Shown here: piece by piece, positions 11,667-21,101 of the stretch
Layout: each line of letters begins with the position of its first letter
How positions within the stretch are numbered: the stretch's first letter is position 1
Assembly (NCBI RefSeq): GCF_023159225.1
Contig: NC_063181.1
Location: 12,793,606 to 12,857,605 of the forward strand
Length of the DNA: 64,000 nucleotides
Reading direction: 5' to 3'
DNA from: Perognathus longimembris pacificus
Taxonomy: Eukaryota; Chordata; Mammalia; Rodentia; Heteromyidae
Position numbers and translations under genes: made by a program
Notes under the pieces: generated by a model
The model's input: the letters and a program-made list of their open reading frames with translations, nothing else
Database searches by the model: none
What the model was told of the DNA's origin: nothing

Positions 11667-11858
11667 TGGGAATGTGCCTTATGGGTAGAATGCTGCCTAG
11701 CATGCATGAAGCCCTAGGTTCGATTCCTCAGTACCACATAAACAGAAAAGGCTGAAAGTGGCTCTGTGGCTCAAGTGATAGAGTGCTAGCCTTGATCAAA
11801 AGAATCCAGGGACAGTGCTTAGGCTCTGAGTTCAAACCCCAGGACTGGCAAAAAATAA
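11667..11858 (+). mobile_element. IDL-Geo SINE
   Basis: A diverged dimer with a short A-rich tail. The likely target duplication is aatccataatt before and aatccttaatt after. Confidence 0.88.
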
Positions 11859-11879
11859 TCCTTAATTAAGAATTTGATT

Positions 11880-12089
11880 CTTTTTTTTTTTTTTTTTGGC
11901 CAGTCCTGGGCCTTGGACTCAGGGCCTGAGCACTGTCCCTGGCTTCTTCCCGCTCAAGGCTAGCACTCTGCAACTTGAGCCACAGCGCCGCTTGTGGCCG
12001 TTTTCTGTATATGTGGTGCTGGGGAATCGAACCTAGGGCCTCGTGTATATGAGGCAGGCACTCTTGCCACTAGGCTATATCCCCAGCCC
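11880..12089 (-). mobile_element. IDL-Geo SINE
   Basis: Near consensus in antisense and only 20 bp from the previous copy on the other strand. The flanks carry atttgattcttttt and attggattcttttt, a duplication with one mismatch. Confidence 0.93.
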
Positions 12090-14505
12090 AATTGGATTCT
12101 TTTTGACTTCTCTGTCGTGGAACTGAATTAACCAAGTCTGAATTACCTTCCAAGGACTTTACGAAGATATTCCTGCATTTGTAGGAAGTTGAACTAATCA
12201 ACTTTGAGATCTCTTTCCAGCTCAAAGATCCTATTTCTCTGGTATACACAAATGGATTAGAGATCAAGAAGAAATAAATTTGGCAAGAGAAAACATGAAA
12301 ACTCTCTTTGGGGAAGGAAACAATAAAGCTATAAGTTGAAGATTCTTTATGACTAACCTTGCTCAGTATTGACACTGAAATGTGTGAGAAAAATAGAGCT
12401 AAATATAAAGATAGGATGGGGGTGTGATGAATCAGAAGTTAGAGTAATTTAGGTCATTCAGAACCTCACAGATGCACAATTGTAGCCAAATGATTCAGAA
12501 ATCATAGGAAATGACTTATAAGAGCTGATACTAAACTTTGTGTGGGAAGTAATTTTATGAGAAACAATTGTTTGCAACTCTTGCATGATGCATCATGTAA
12601 AATTAGAAAACCAGAAATGATTGAGGGAGTATTTATAGATTTCTTTGAGCTCTTCTGAAGTGGAGTATGCTACACGTTTTTTTTTTAGTTGTACTTCATT
12701 TTTTTCACTCATCTATTCACAAGGTAGTACATGCAAAGGTTAGAATCAGAATTTATTTCTTGTATGAACTGAAAAATATTATCTGACTTGTATTTGTTCT
12801 CATCCCTATTTGGGTCCTTAGAAAAAAGGAAATCTTTTTAAATTTTAGGTGGAAGAATGCTGACATTTCTGAGGAAAGTTTCTAAGGTTGTAACACTTGG
12901 CGTATAAAACAAATGCTACAATGGCTAGGTAAAAATATGGACATAATTCTGTGGCAGATTTTGGCATTCAAAATAGATTTTCATGGACAGTATTTGTGCC
13001 CCATCTCCTGACTTTAATCAAGTAGTTTTGCACTCACAAATGAGAACCATTTTTTCATGCATCTGAATCTCTTTTCCTTCTCTAAATGAGATACCTCTCA
13101 CCAGCCGTGAGCACTAGACACAGAAATTAGGGAATGTGGTGACTGAGATTTTTGAAAATCAGGCACCATGATTACCACTTAGCAGAAGATGACCACTGGG
13201 TGCCAAAAGGGTAAAATATTTGTGAAGCATAACATTGTAAGTAAAAAAGAAAAGTGCCAAGAATTGAACACATAAGATGTTCTCATCTCTGGGGCCAACT
13301 CTAAGCGAATTCTCCTTTTTAACTGACATTGATGGAGACCAGATGTGGTGACACTGTGGTATATGTGCAATTAGTTCTGCCTACTTCTATTCTCAATGCA
13401 CATGTGTACTACACATGTATATTTAGCTAAGGATGGCCCATATTTTGCCAAGTTCTCCTTCATTATGTATTTTTTTCCCCCTAGTAGCATACAGGATGAC
13501 TGGAAGAACTTGGAGATGAGGCCAAGGGATGATAAATGAACAGAATGAGGCCAATGCAGAGGTAGGGGAGATGTCATGCTTTTAACAGGCATGGGGAGTG
13601 GCGAGCAACATTGTTTCAGCTTTGCTTTTGTGTTTTGAATGAGGATCTTGTCAGGGAGACCCATGAAGCTGAGTTGGATGAAAAATGAAAGGTTAAGGGG
13701 AAAAAAATGAATGGTTAGGAAAGAGGAACAGCTGTTCAAAGCCAAGTTTGCTCCCAAGACTGGTCTTTTGCCATGATCCCAGACTTTCAATCTCACTGAA
13801 GAGAACAGTTCACACAAGTGGGTGTGATACAACAATTAATGGCCACAGAGGGCCAGGCAGGAAGGTTTAGAGAAAAAACACATCATTGGTACCTAGCAAG
13901 TCACACAATGATCATATATCACCATGGTCTTTTAGTTTGTATAGATATGTATTCTGTGTCCCTGTGACCTGTCTGGGTGAATGAAGGATTATGTAAGGGG
14001 AAGATAAATTCTAAGTTCAGCTACAGTGATTGGCCTGGAAACACCATGGATGAATTGGTCTCCAGGAATCTGTACAGGTTTTCTCTTCTGGAAAGAGTAT
14101 TTGTTTACATCCTTCGCTTGCCTGACCTTTGGTTACCTTTTGCATGTTCGTCTCAGCATTTTTCCTAGAAAGCCTTCTGTGACTCTTAGACTACATTAGC
14201 TATCTTGTGTTTGAACACATATGGCTCCTATTGCACGCAGTATAATCTTGTCATTTCCTTGGAAACCAGAATACCGTTTTGTTCACTATTGTAACCTAAC
14301 ACCAAACAGAACTCTTCCTAACCAGAAAGTACATTGGATTTGTGAGACCTAAGAGATGAGAGGAAGGAGCTGGGAAGAGTGATTGCTCAAAAACAGGGCC
14401 TAATTAAGAAATTCAGTTGTATTATGTGACATATGAAATGGTAATCCCTCTGTACAACACCTTAACAACAACAGCAAAGTTATATGAGAAAAAAAATACA
14501 TTTGG
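12090..14505. other. Unassigned single-copy DNA
   Basis: No repeat or gene is recognised in 2.4 kb. The minus-strand frame 13371-13835 (154 codons) is the second longest in the window outside the L1. It has no motif, signal peptide or convincing composition and is treated as chance. Confidence 0.45.
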
Positions 14506-14519
14506 CTATATTCTGAGCA

Positions 14520-14738
14520 TTTTTTTTTTTTTTTTTTTTTTTTTGTGGCCAGTCCTGAGGCTTGGACTCAGGGCCTGAGCGCTGTCCCTGGCTTCCTTTT
14601 GCTCAAGGCTAGCACTCTGCTGCTTGAGCCACAGCGCCACTTCTGGCCATTTTCTGTATGTGTGGTGCTGGGGAACTGAACCCAGGGCCTCATGTATGTG
14701 AGGCAAGCACTCTTGCCACTAGGCCATAACCCCAGCCC
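14520..14738 (-). mobile_element. IDL-Geo SINE
   Basis: A full dimer behind a poly-T of 24. The flanks repeat ctatattctgagcat (14505-14519) and ctatactctgagcat (14739-14753), a 15-bp duplication with one change. Confidence 0.94.
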
Positions 14739-14864
14739 CTATACTCTGAGCATCTAACTCACTGTAAGGAGGAGTTTGTAAACATCCCAAAGTGTAGCAA
14801 TAATGGATGTTGCTAATAAATCATAGGAGAAATGAAAGAAAATCAACTGATTAAAAGTTTATTT

Positions 14865-15939
14865 TAGCTATGAAAAATTGTGCTGCGATGAACATTGTTG
14901 TGCTGGTGGCTTTAGTGTATTCTTGTTTGTGTTCTTTTGGATAGATGCCCAAAAGTGGGGCTGCTGGGTCATAGGGGAGTTCTATGTTTAGCCTTCTGAG
15001 GAATCTCCATACTGCTTGCCAGAGTGGCAGAACCAGTTTACATTCCCACCAACAATGAAGTAGGGTTCCCTTTTGGCCACATCCCCTCCAACAGTTGTTA
15101 TTGTTAGTTTTCTTGATATAGGACATTCCTACTGGGGCCCCTCAGTAGAAGAATGGATCAGGAAAATGTGGTACATATACACAATGGAATTTTATGCCTC
15201 TATCAGAAAGAATGACATTGCCCCATTTGTAAGGAAATGGAAGGACTTGGAAAAAGTTATACTAAGTAAAGTGAGCCAGACCCAAAGAAACATGGACTCT
15301 ATGTAGTCTCCCTTATAGGGAATAATTAGCACAGGTTTAGGCTAGTCACAGCAGAGGATCACAGGAGCCCAATAGCTGTACCCTTATGAACACATAAGAT
15401 GATGCTAAGTGAAATGAACTCCATGTTATGGAAATGATTGTTATATCACACTTGTAACTACTTTCAACATGCCAAATGTAACTGTAGCCTCTATTACTGA
15501 TGATCTTCTTGTATCACCTTCCTGTGGTTGTACCTACACTTTCTCTGTATCTTATCTGAGTATATTGAAAACCGGGTATATTGGTATTAGAACTAGGAAA
15601 TTGGAAGCGAATACCAAATTCGAGAGACACAGGGTAAAAAAAGACAAACAACTACAAAAGCAATACTTGCAAAACTGTTTGGTGTAAATGAACTGAACAA
15701 CTCATAGGGGGGGAAGGGAAAGGGGGAGGGGTGAGGGGGAATGAGGGATGAGGTAACAAACAGTACAAGAAATGTATCCAATGCCTAATGTATGAAACTG
15801 TAACCTCTCTGTACATCAGTTTTATAATAAAAGCTTTAAAAAAAGAAATGTATCCAATGCCTAATGTATGAAACTGTAACCTCTCTGTAATTCAGTTTGA
15901 TAATAAAAAAATATAAAAATAAATAAAATAAACTTAAAA
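14865..15939 (+). mobile_element. 5'-inverted (twin-primed) L1
   Basis: This is a 5'-truncated L1 with an inverted 5' segment. From about 15126 back to 14865 the minus strand encodes the ORF2 C-terminal region, including [19 protein letters not shown] and the later [11 protein letters not shown]. From about 15133 the plus strand continues the same protein with EEWIRKMWYIYTMEFYASI and ends at TAG 15304-15306. Only a few residues are missing at the junction, as expected of twin priming. The 3'UTR follows, with a G-rich run at 15708-15745 and a duplicated tail. The flanks share aaaagtttattt (14853-14864 and 15940-15951). The coding content cannot be expressed as a protein. Confidence 0.9.
15767..15910 (+). 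repeat. 76-bp tandem duplication of the L1 3' end
   Basis: The L1 3' terminus beginning aagaaatgtatccaatgcc occurs at 15767 and again at 15843. Each copy carries gtaacctctctgta and its own A-rich end. The two differ slightly (gtacatcag against gtaattcag), so the duplication is not brand new. Confidence 0.9.
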
Positions 15940-15951
15940 AAAAGTTTATTT

Positions 15952-16390
15952 ACACCAGGACTCAGGAACCTAAGGGAAACCGTTAAAGTCCACCAGTACT
16001 TCATCTTTCCATCATGTTTATTGACATTTTATGGGAGAGGGTTAGGCTGTTGTTTTACTTATAAAATGCTTGTTTGGGATGTTTGCAAGATGGAGATTAT
16101 TGTGGTTCTCAAAGTCCTATCCTTTCATATATATAAATATGTTATAATATTATATGTAGTATATAATATACAATATGTATAATATGCAACATATTAATTT
16201 AATGTATATTTATATATGTATTTTAACACTGTATGACCTAGGAGACCTAGACAGGGTGCCCTTGTTTCTGTCAATCTTAAATGATTGGTAAGATATTACT
16301 TTGGTTTTAATTTCCAGAGGACTTATAATGTGGTCCAGCAAGTTTTGTAGGCAGTAAAATTTAAACGGTTTTGTGATTTCCTAAGGGATA
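15952..16390. other. Unassigned DNA with AT-rich run
   Basis: The 16125-16225 stretch is a TATA-rich low-complexity run. Nothing else is recognised. Confidence 0.4.
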
Positions 16391-16394
16391 TTCT

Positions 16395-16745
16395 CTTAAA
16401 AAAGGCTCTTGCTCACGTGGGATGGGACCCCTGAATGAGACATAAATCTGGCATGCCCTTTAGATGACAGCATGAAGCACAGCACAGGCGGTAGGAACAA
16501 TAGCCCATAAAGGGCCAGCGACACTGGAATCCTGCTGGCCTTGACACCGCACAGGAAGCCACAAGGAAGCCCAGTTGGAGGCGGAGGCAGCCTGCATTGG
16601 TCCCTGCTGAAGAATGCAGGGATTGCAAAGTTTACTGAGTTGCTCTACGTGTGACAGGAGATTCCATAAAGTCCCTCTCAAGTGCAGCCTGTGGTATGAT
16701 CGCGGAGATCACCTTGCCTGTGGCAAATGTCAGGTTGAATTTTCT
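16395..16745. other. CpG-richer unidentified segment
   Basis: This 350-bp block is GC-richer than its surroundings and holds at least seven CpGs (for example cacgtg at 16415, gcgac near 16518, gatcgcggag near 16699). Two overlapping minus-strand frames of 71-73 codons cross it but match nothing I recognise. Candidates are an old LTR, a worn retrocopy or a regulatory element. Confidence 0.35.
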
Positions 16746-16941
16746 CTTTATTCTTTGGTGGTTCTCAAGAGAAGGTAAAATACCATTTACATAAATTTAA
16801 AAAATGTAGTTTTACAGATTTCCATACTGTAAAATGTGAAAAGTCAGTGGATATTGATAAACATAACAATTCAAAATATGCATTCATCAAGCCAGCAATC
16901 TGGACAAGTTAACTTTGAATTTTAAAATAATTTTTATTTGT

Positions 16942-17313
16942 TGAGCTAGAACTGGGGCTGGAATTGAGGGCCTGGGTGCTATCCCTTAGCTTTTTCACTG
17001 AAGGCTGGTATATTACCACTTGAGCCACAGCTCTGCGTCTGGGTTTTTAGTGGTTAACTGGAGATAAGAATCTCACAGATGTTGAAAAGGGGTGACATTC
17101 ATATCAAGATGCATTGTCTTCATAAACTGCTTTGTTGAATAGAAACCCTTTTGAACAGTTACTTAAAGGTAATAAAAATATATTGAAAGAAAAAAAAAAG
17201 AATCTCACAGACTTTCCTGTCCAGGGTAGCTTTGAACAGTGATCCTCAGATCTTGGCCTCTTGGCTAGCTAAGATTACAGGCTTTGTGCCCACTGATGTC
17301 CAGCTAAACCTTA
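16942..17313 (-). mobile_element. B1-Geo composite SINE split by an L1 tail
   Basis: The Geo part (16950-17035) and the 7SL/B1-like part (17198-17313) are in antisense order. The element is interrupted at the aagaatctcacag segment by the short L1 insertion annotated separately. Confidence 0.8.
17079..17197 (+). mobile_element. 119-bp L1 3' tail insertion
   Basis: The insert carries ggggtgacattcatatcaag, gatgcattgtcttcataaac, an aataaaaatatattgaaag end and an A tail. The host SINE sequence aagaatctcacag is repeated exactly on both sides (17066-17078, 17198-17210). Assignment to an L1 subfamily other than that at 15800 rests on general resemblance to rodent L1 3'UTR ends. Confidence 0.75.
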
Positions 17314-17984
17314 AAATAGTTTTAAAATTAACTTCAAAAGTATTGTAAAAGGAGGAAATATAAAGAAGTACGAGGTAAATAAAGAGATGCATCATTTGTC
17401 TAACTTTTCTCCAAGTGGACAAACTTTGCAATGCTGAGCACAGCCTTATGCCTACTGTATATTTTTAAATACTTGGTGAATAAATGATTTCACCACTACT
17501 GATTAGAAACATTGTTTTAGACCAACAGTTCCAGCTCGTGGCCATCAATGCACAGTGATGATTTCAAAGCCTCTGAGAAAGGAAGCTTGTAATGCCATTT
17601 CTAAATTTAATCAATGAGTAAGAAGTCAGTGGTCTCTTCAGAACTCTGTTGAAGGCTTATGGCTGCTGGAACTTGTATGTGACATGAGGTATAATTTTGC
17701 AAGCTTTCAGAAGTATCAAGAGAGATTTCTGGGCAAATTTCCCTTGAGATTTTTCTCTGGAGAAAAAGGCGACTGAAAGACTTGAAGACCACCTGTGTTA
17801 TTGAGCCTTGCACCATGAAACACATTATTCCCCGTATTGCAGTATGGCAGGGTGGAAGGCTCTGAGCATGGACAGGATTTCTTACTCTGAGTGGAACAAG
17901 TCAGGAGCAGCCTTTGAAGGTAGCTCCAGACATGGCTAATGACACATTCTTTGCCCTCATGGGCTTATAAGGACTCAGGCCTTG
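17314..17984. other. Unassigned DNA
   Basis: No gene or repeat recognised. Confidence 0.4.
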
Positions 17985-18395
17985 ATTGCCAGGGTAATAG
18001 TCTGGGTTGTTCTAACAAAATAAGAGTAATGGAATGTTTTACAGATCAGAGGAATTTATTTTCCAAGTTCTGGAGGGCAGGAGGTCTGTGTGAAGGTGCA
18101 GTGGAGTCACTGTCCCAGGAAGGCAGGCCGTGTCTACATTGTCTCCCTTTCTTGTTACTTCGTCATGGGGCAGAAGGGGGTAAAATGGAAATAATGCTAT
18201 GCTCTACAGGGCAGAATAGATGAAAGGGCAGAAAAGTCCTACCTAGTTCCTGGTGCCCTTAAAAAAAAAAAAAAAGCATTAGCCTATTCATGGGAGCTGG
18301 CTCTTTACGACAGTCTGGCCTCTTTATGTTAGTGCTGAGTGAGGTAAGTTTCAGCACACATTTTGGAGCAGCAGACACATTCAGACACTTGCAAG
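17985..18395 (-). mobile_element. MaLR (MST/MLT1-type) LTR, antisense
   Basis: The antisense LTR landmarks appear in order: gaatttattttccaagttc then tggagggcaggaggtctg near 18070, attcatgggagctgg near 18288 and gacacattcagacacttgc near 18372. An internal A run at 18260 may be a later expansion. It is non-coding. Confidence 0.7.
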
Positions 18396-18561
18396 GTGTT
18401 AGTGTGGGTATGGCGTGATTGGAATCAGAATCCTGGCAACTTGTTTCACAGCCAGAGAGACTAGGAAAGAAAGCATATTCCCTGAGTGAGGTGTTTTACT
18501 AAAACCCCTAGGAAGGTAATTAGAATGAAGGTAGTAACTGTCATGACCCTTTTATTTATTC

Positions 18562-18562
<1 letters not shown>

Positions 18563-18631
<69 letters not shown>
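18563..18631. repeat. (TG)34 microsatellite
   Basis: About 34 uninterrupted TG units, the longest pure dinucleotide run in the window and probably polymorphic. Confidence 0.97.
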
Positions 18632-18632
<1 letters not shown>

Positions 18633-18635
18633 GGT

Positions 18636-18962
18636 TGGGAGGATTAATCTCATGGCTTGCTTACTCTCTGTCCCTCGACTTTTTTGCCCAAGGCTAGGCT
18701 AGTGCTCTCTCACTTTGACCATAGCTCCACTTCCAGTGTTCTGGCAGTTAATTGGAGATAAAAGTCTCACTGTTACATATAAAACTGTAACCCCTCTGTA
18801 TATCACTTTGACAATAAAGAAATGAAAAAAAAAAAAGAGGTCCAATAAAAAAAAAAGAGAGACTCACTGGATTTTTCTACAGGGCCTGCCTTCAAACCTC
18901 AGTCCTCAGATCTCAGCATCCTGAGCAGCTAAGATTACAAGCACGAGTGACTGGTACGTAGT
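18636..18962 (-). mobile_element. B1-Geo composite SINE split by an L1 tail
   Basis: The Geo part is at 18660-18735 and the 7SL/B1-like part resumes after 18857 (gactcactgg, then cctgagcagctaagattaca). The break falls at the same internal site as in the copy at 16942. Confidence 0.78.
18773..18856 (+). mobile_element. Short L1 3' tail insertion (about 84 bp)
   Basis: It contains aactgtaacccctctgta and cactttgacaataaag, the terminal sequence of the L1 at 14865, then two A-rich blocks. The flanking duplication is imperfect: aaagtctcactg before, agagactcactg after. Confidence 0.75.
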
Positions 18963-19528
18963 TATCCTTGGGATTCTTGTCAAGTCATGTATGAGCATTC
19001 TGGGCTTCATGTTTCTGCCCCTGAAAACCAAGTTATTTGATGCTAAGTTTGTTCTAGAACTAAAAAGATAGATTTTGTAATTTTGAGAGTCTGCCTTTAG
19101 GATATGAAAGCATCTCTGTTCCCCTCCTGGCAGAGAATAACTAATTATTTCTTAATGATAAACTCTCTTATGTAACAGAAGTAGAAGCAGACCTTGTTTG
19201 AGCCATGATCTCCAGGCACTAGGTAGGCTTACCTCATCTCTGATGCCAGAAACCACATTCTAATTATCCAGCACACTCACCACTTGGAGAGGATCTGCAT
19301 CAGCCGCCTCCTTCATACCATGTGGCATCTTTGTGTGTCCTCTATGGAGTCTCGTGGTAGCTAGTCTTGTTCCAGTTGCCACAGTGCCAGCCAGCAATGT
19401 GTGGGCTTGCTGGGCATTGTAGAGCTTATTTAGTTCTACAATACTAGTTCTACCTGGCTGTTGGCTAATATTGAACAGTCACAAATCTGCATATGTATGA
19501 GGCTAGTTTGTATCCATTTAAGCACAGT
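18963..19528. other. Unassigned DNA
   Basis: No gene or repeat recognised. Confidence 0.4.
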
Positions 19529-19723
19529 ATTTCTTCCCATTTTATTTTTTTATTTTATTGTTTTTCTTCTTTTTTTTTCTTTATTGTCAAAGTGAAGTAC
19601 AGAGGGGTTACAGTTTCATATGTAAGGCAGTGAGGACATTTTGACATTTTCCCCCCACTTTCTCTCTCCCCATTTCCCTCTCCCCACCATGAGTTGTACA
19701 GTTGGTTTACACTATATAGTTTT

Positions 19724-20926
19724 TTTTTTTCTTATTTATTGTCAAAGTGATGTACACAGAGGTTACAGTTTCATACGTTAGGCCTTGGGTACATTTCTTG
19801 TACTGTTTGTTACCTCCTCCCTCATTCCCTCCTCCCCCTCCCCCTTACCCTCTCCCCCCATGAGTTGTTCAGTTGGTTTACACCAAACAGTTTTGCAAGT
19901 ATTGCTTTTGGAGTCGTTTGTCTTTTTATCCTGTGTCTCTCAATTTTGGTATTCCCTTTCACTTTCCTAGTTCTCTTTTTTTTTTTTTTATAATTAAAGA
20001 ACATTTATTTACTTTGCACTAAGACTTTATCTGAGTACATAACTAAATTGTGTCTACCCCACCCCATCTTGAAGGATTAGTATTTGAATGTTATAAAGTA
20101 GATAGGAACAGTTTGAAGGACTGGAACCAACATTAACTGACAATGAACAACTTCCATATCTAAATCATCATAAAAATGTTTAAGTAAAAAAAAAAGAAAA
20201 GAAAAAGGAAAAGATACAATGAGGGCTTTCAATCGAAAAGGTCCCCACATTTCATCTAATACATTCGATCTTGGCTAGAGTGTAACAAAATGGAAACAGC
20301 ATCACTGTAATACAAACTCCCACTATAGCACATTGTACACAACTGTGTTCCAAGCCCACCCCGTGTGTCCTAATGCTTCCAACTCAATTATTTCCCAGCC
20401 TGTTGGGCCTGCCGACGAAGGAACACGTAGATCTTTTCTTTGATCCAGTCTTTGTTATAAGGCTGGTATGTCTGGGTATCAGCTCGGTAAACAAGGCAGC
20501 TGAGATCTGCTAGATTATCGATAAAATCAAACAACTGGCTGACATCATACGTGATGGAGGTGCTGTTGGGATTCATGCTCTTCAGATGCTCTTCATACAT
20601 TTTACAACCACCTTCCATGCATTCATTCACAGATTCATAGTCAGCATAAGTTCTGCCTTCTGGCCTCTTGGTAGGCTGTACTAGCAAAATGGTGTGAGAC
20701 TTCGCGCCAAACGCTTCGCTGCTGCTACCTCTGCTGCCGCTGCTGCGGCCAACCTCACTTTCCTAGTTCTAATACCAGTATACACTGTTTCCAATGTACT
20801 CAGATAAGATACAGTGATAGTGCAGGTACAACCACAGGAAGGGGATACAAGAGGATCATCAACAATAGAAGCTACGGTTTCACATGGCATGTTGAAAGTA
20901 ATTACAACAGTGATGTATCACTCGTT
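19724..20926 (-). mobile_element. Middle L1 3' end (L1-B) inserted in L1-A
   Basis: A second L1 3'UTR lies in the same orientation. Its pieces 19724-19974 and 20755-20926 read as one continuous 3'UTR once the ERH copy is ignored. The host L1-A sequence cactatatagtttt is repeated on both sides (19710-19723 and 20927-20940). L1-B resembles the 3'UTR at 15450-15830, for example ggttgtacctac in that copy against gcaggtacaaccaca here. Confidence 0.92.
19975..20754 (-). pseudogene. ERH: ERH processed pseudogene inside L1-B
   Basis: This is an intronless copy of enhancer of rudimentary homolog, a small conserved nuclear protein of 104 residues. It is flanked by a perfect 16-bp duplication, tcactttcctagttct (19959-19974 and 20755-20770), with a poly(A) tail shown as poly-T at about 19976-19990. 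A 5'UTR with GC-rich triplets is present. The frame is open from codon 1 to the TAA, and the protein ends [19 protein letters not shown] followed by QAGK. The start codon is changed from ATG to AAG (20700-20702). About six residue changes from the recalled human protein are visible, for example G for V in MEGVCK and F for L in YVLL. It lacks introns and any promoter of its own. It is almost certainly non-functional, but young. Confidence 0.95.
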
Positions 20927-21101
20927 CACTATATAGTTTTGTAAACATTGCTGTTGCATTGGTTTGTCTTTTAATCCTTTGTCTCTCAATTTTAGTATTC
21001 CCTTTCCCTTCCCTAGTTCCAATACACGTATATACAATATGCAGGGTACTAAAATCATTTACAGTGATATCAGGGGAAAACCACATTTCTTCCCATTTTA
21101 T

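Larger units (their letters stand above)
19546..21084 (-). mobile_element. Outer L1 3' end (L1-A), antisense
   Basis: A 5'-truncated L1 3'UTR whose own sequence occupies 19546-19723 and 20941-21084. It is flanked by a perfect 17-bp duplication, atttcttcccattttat (19529-19545 and 21085-21101). On the plus strand it reads poly-T, the tail ttattgtcaaagtgaagtac, a polypyrimidine block and then ttgtctctcaattttagtat. It is interrupted by L1-B. Confidence 0.92.

Noticed and set aside
13371..13835. 154-codon minus-strand open frame
   Set aside because: Composition follows the local DNA, no motif is visible and no retrocopy hallmarks flank it.
14506..15126. Two divergent coding frames read as separate genes
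   Set aside because: The first is an antisense SINE; the second is the inverted ORF2 arm of the L1.
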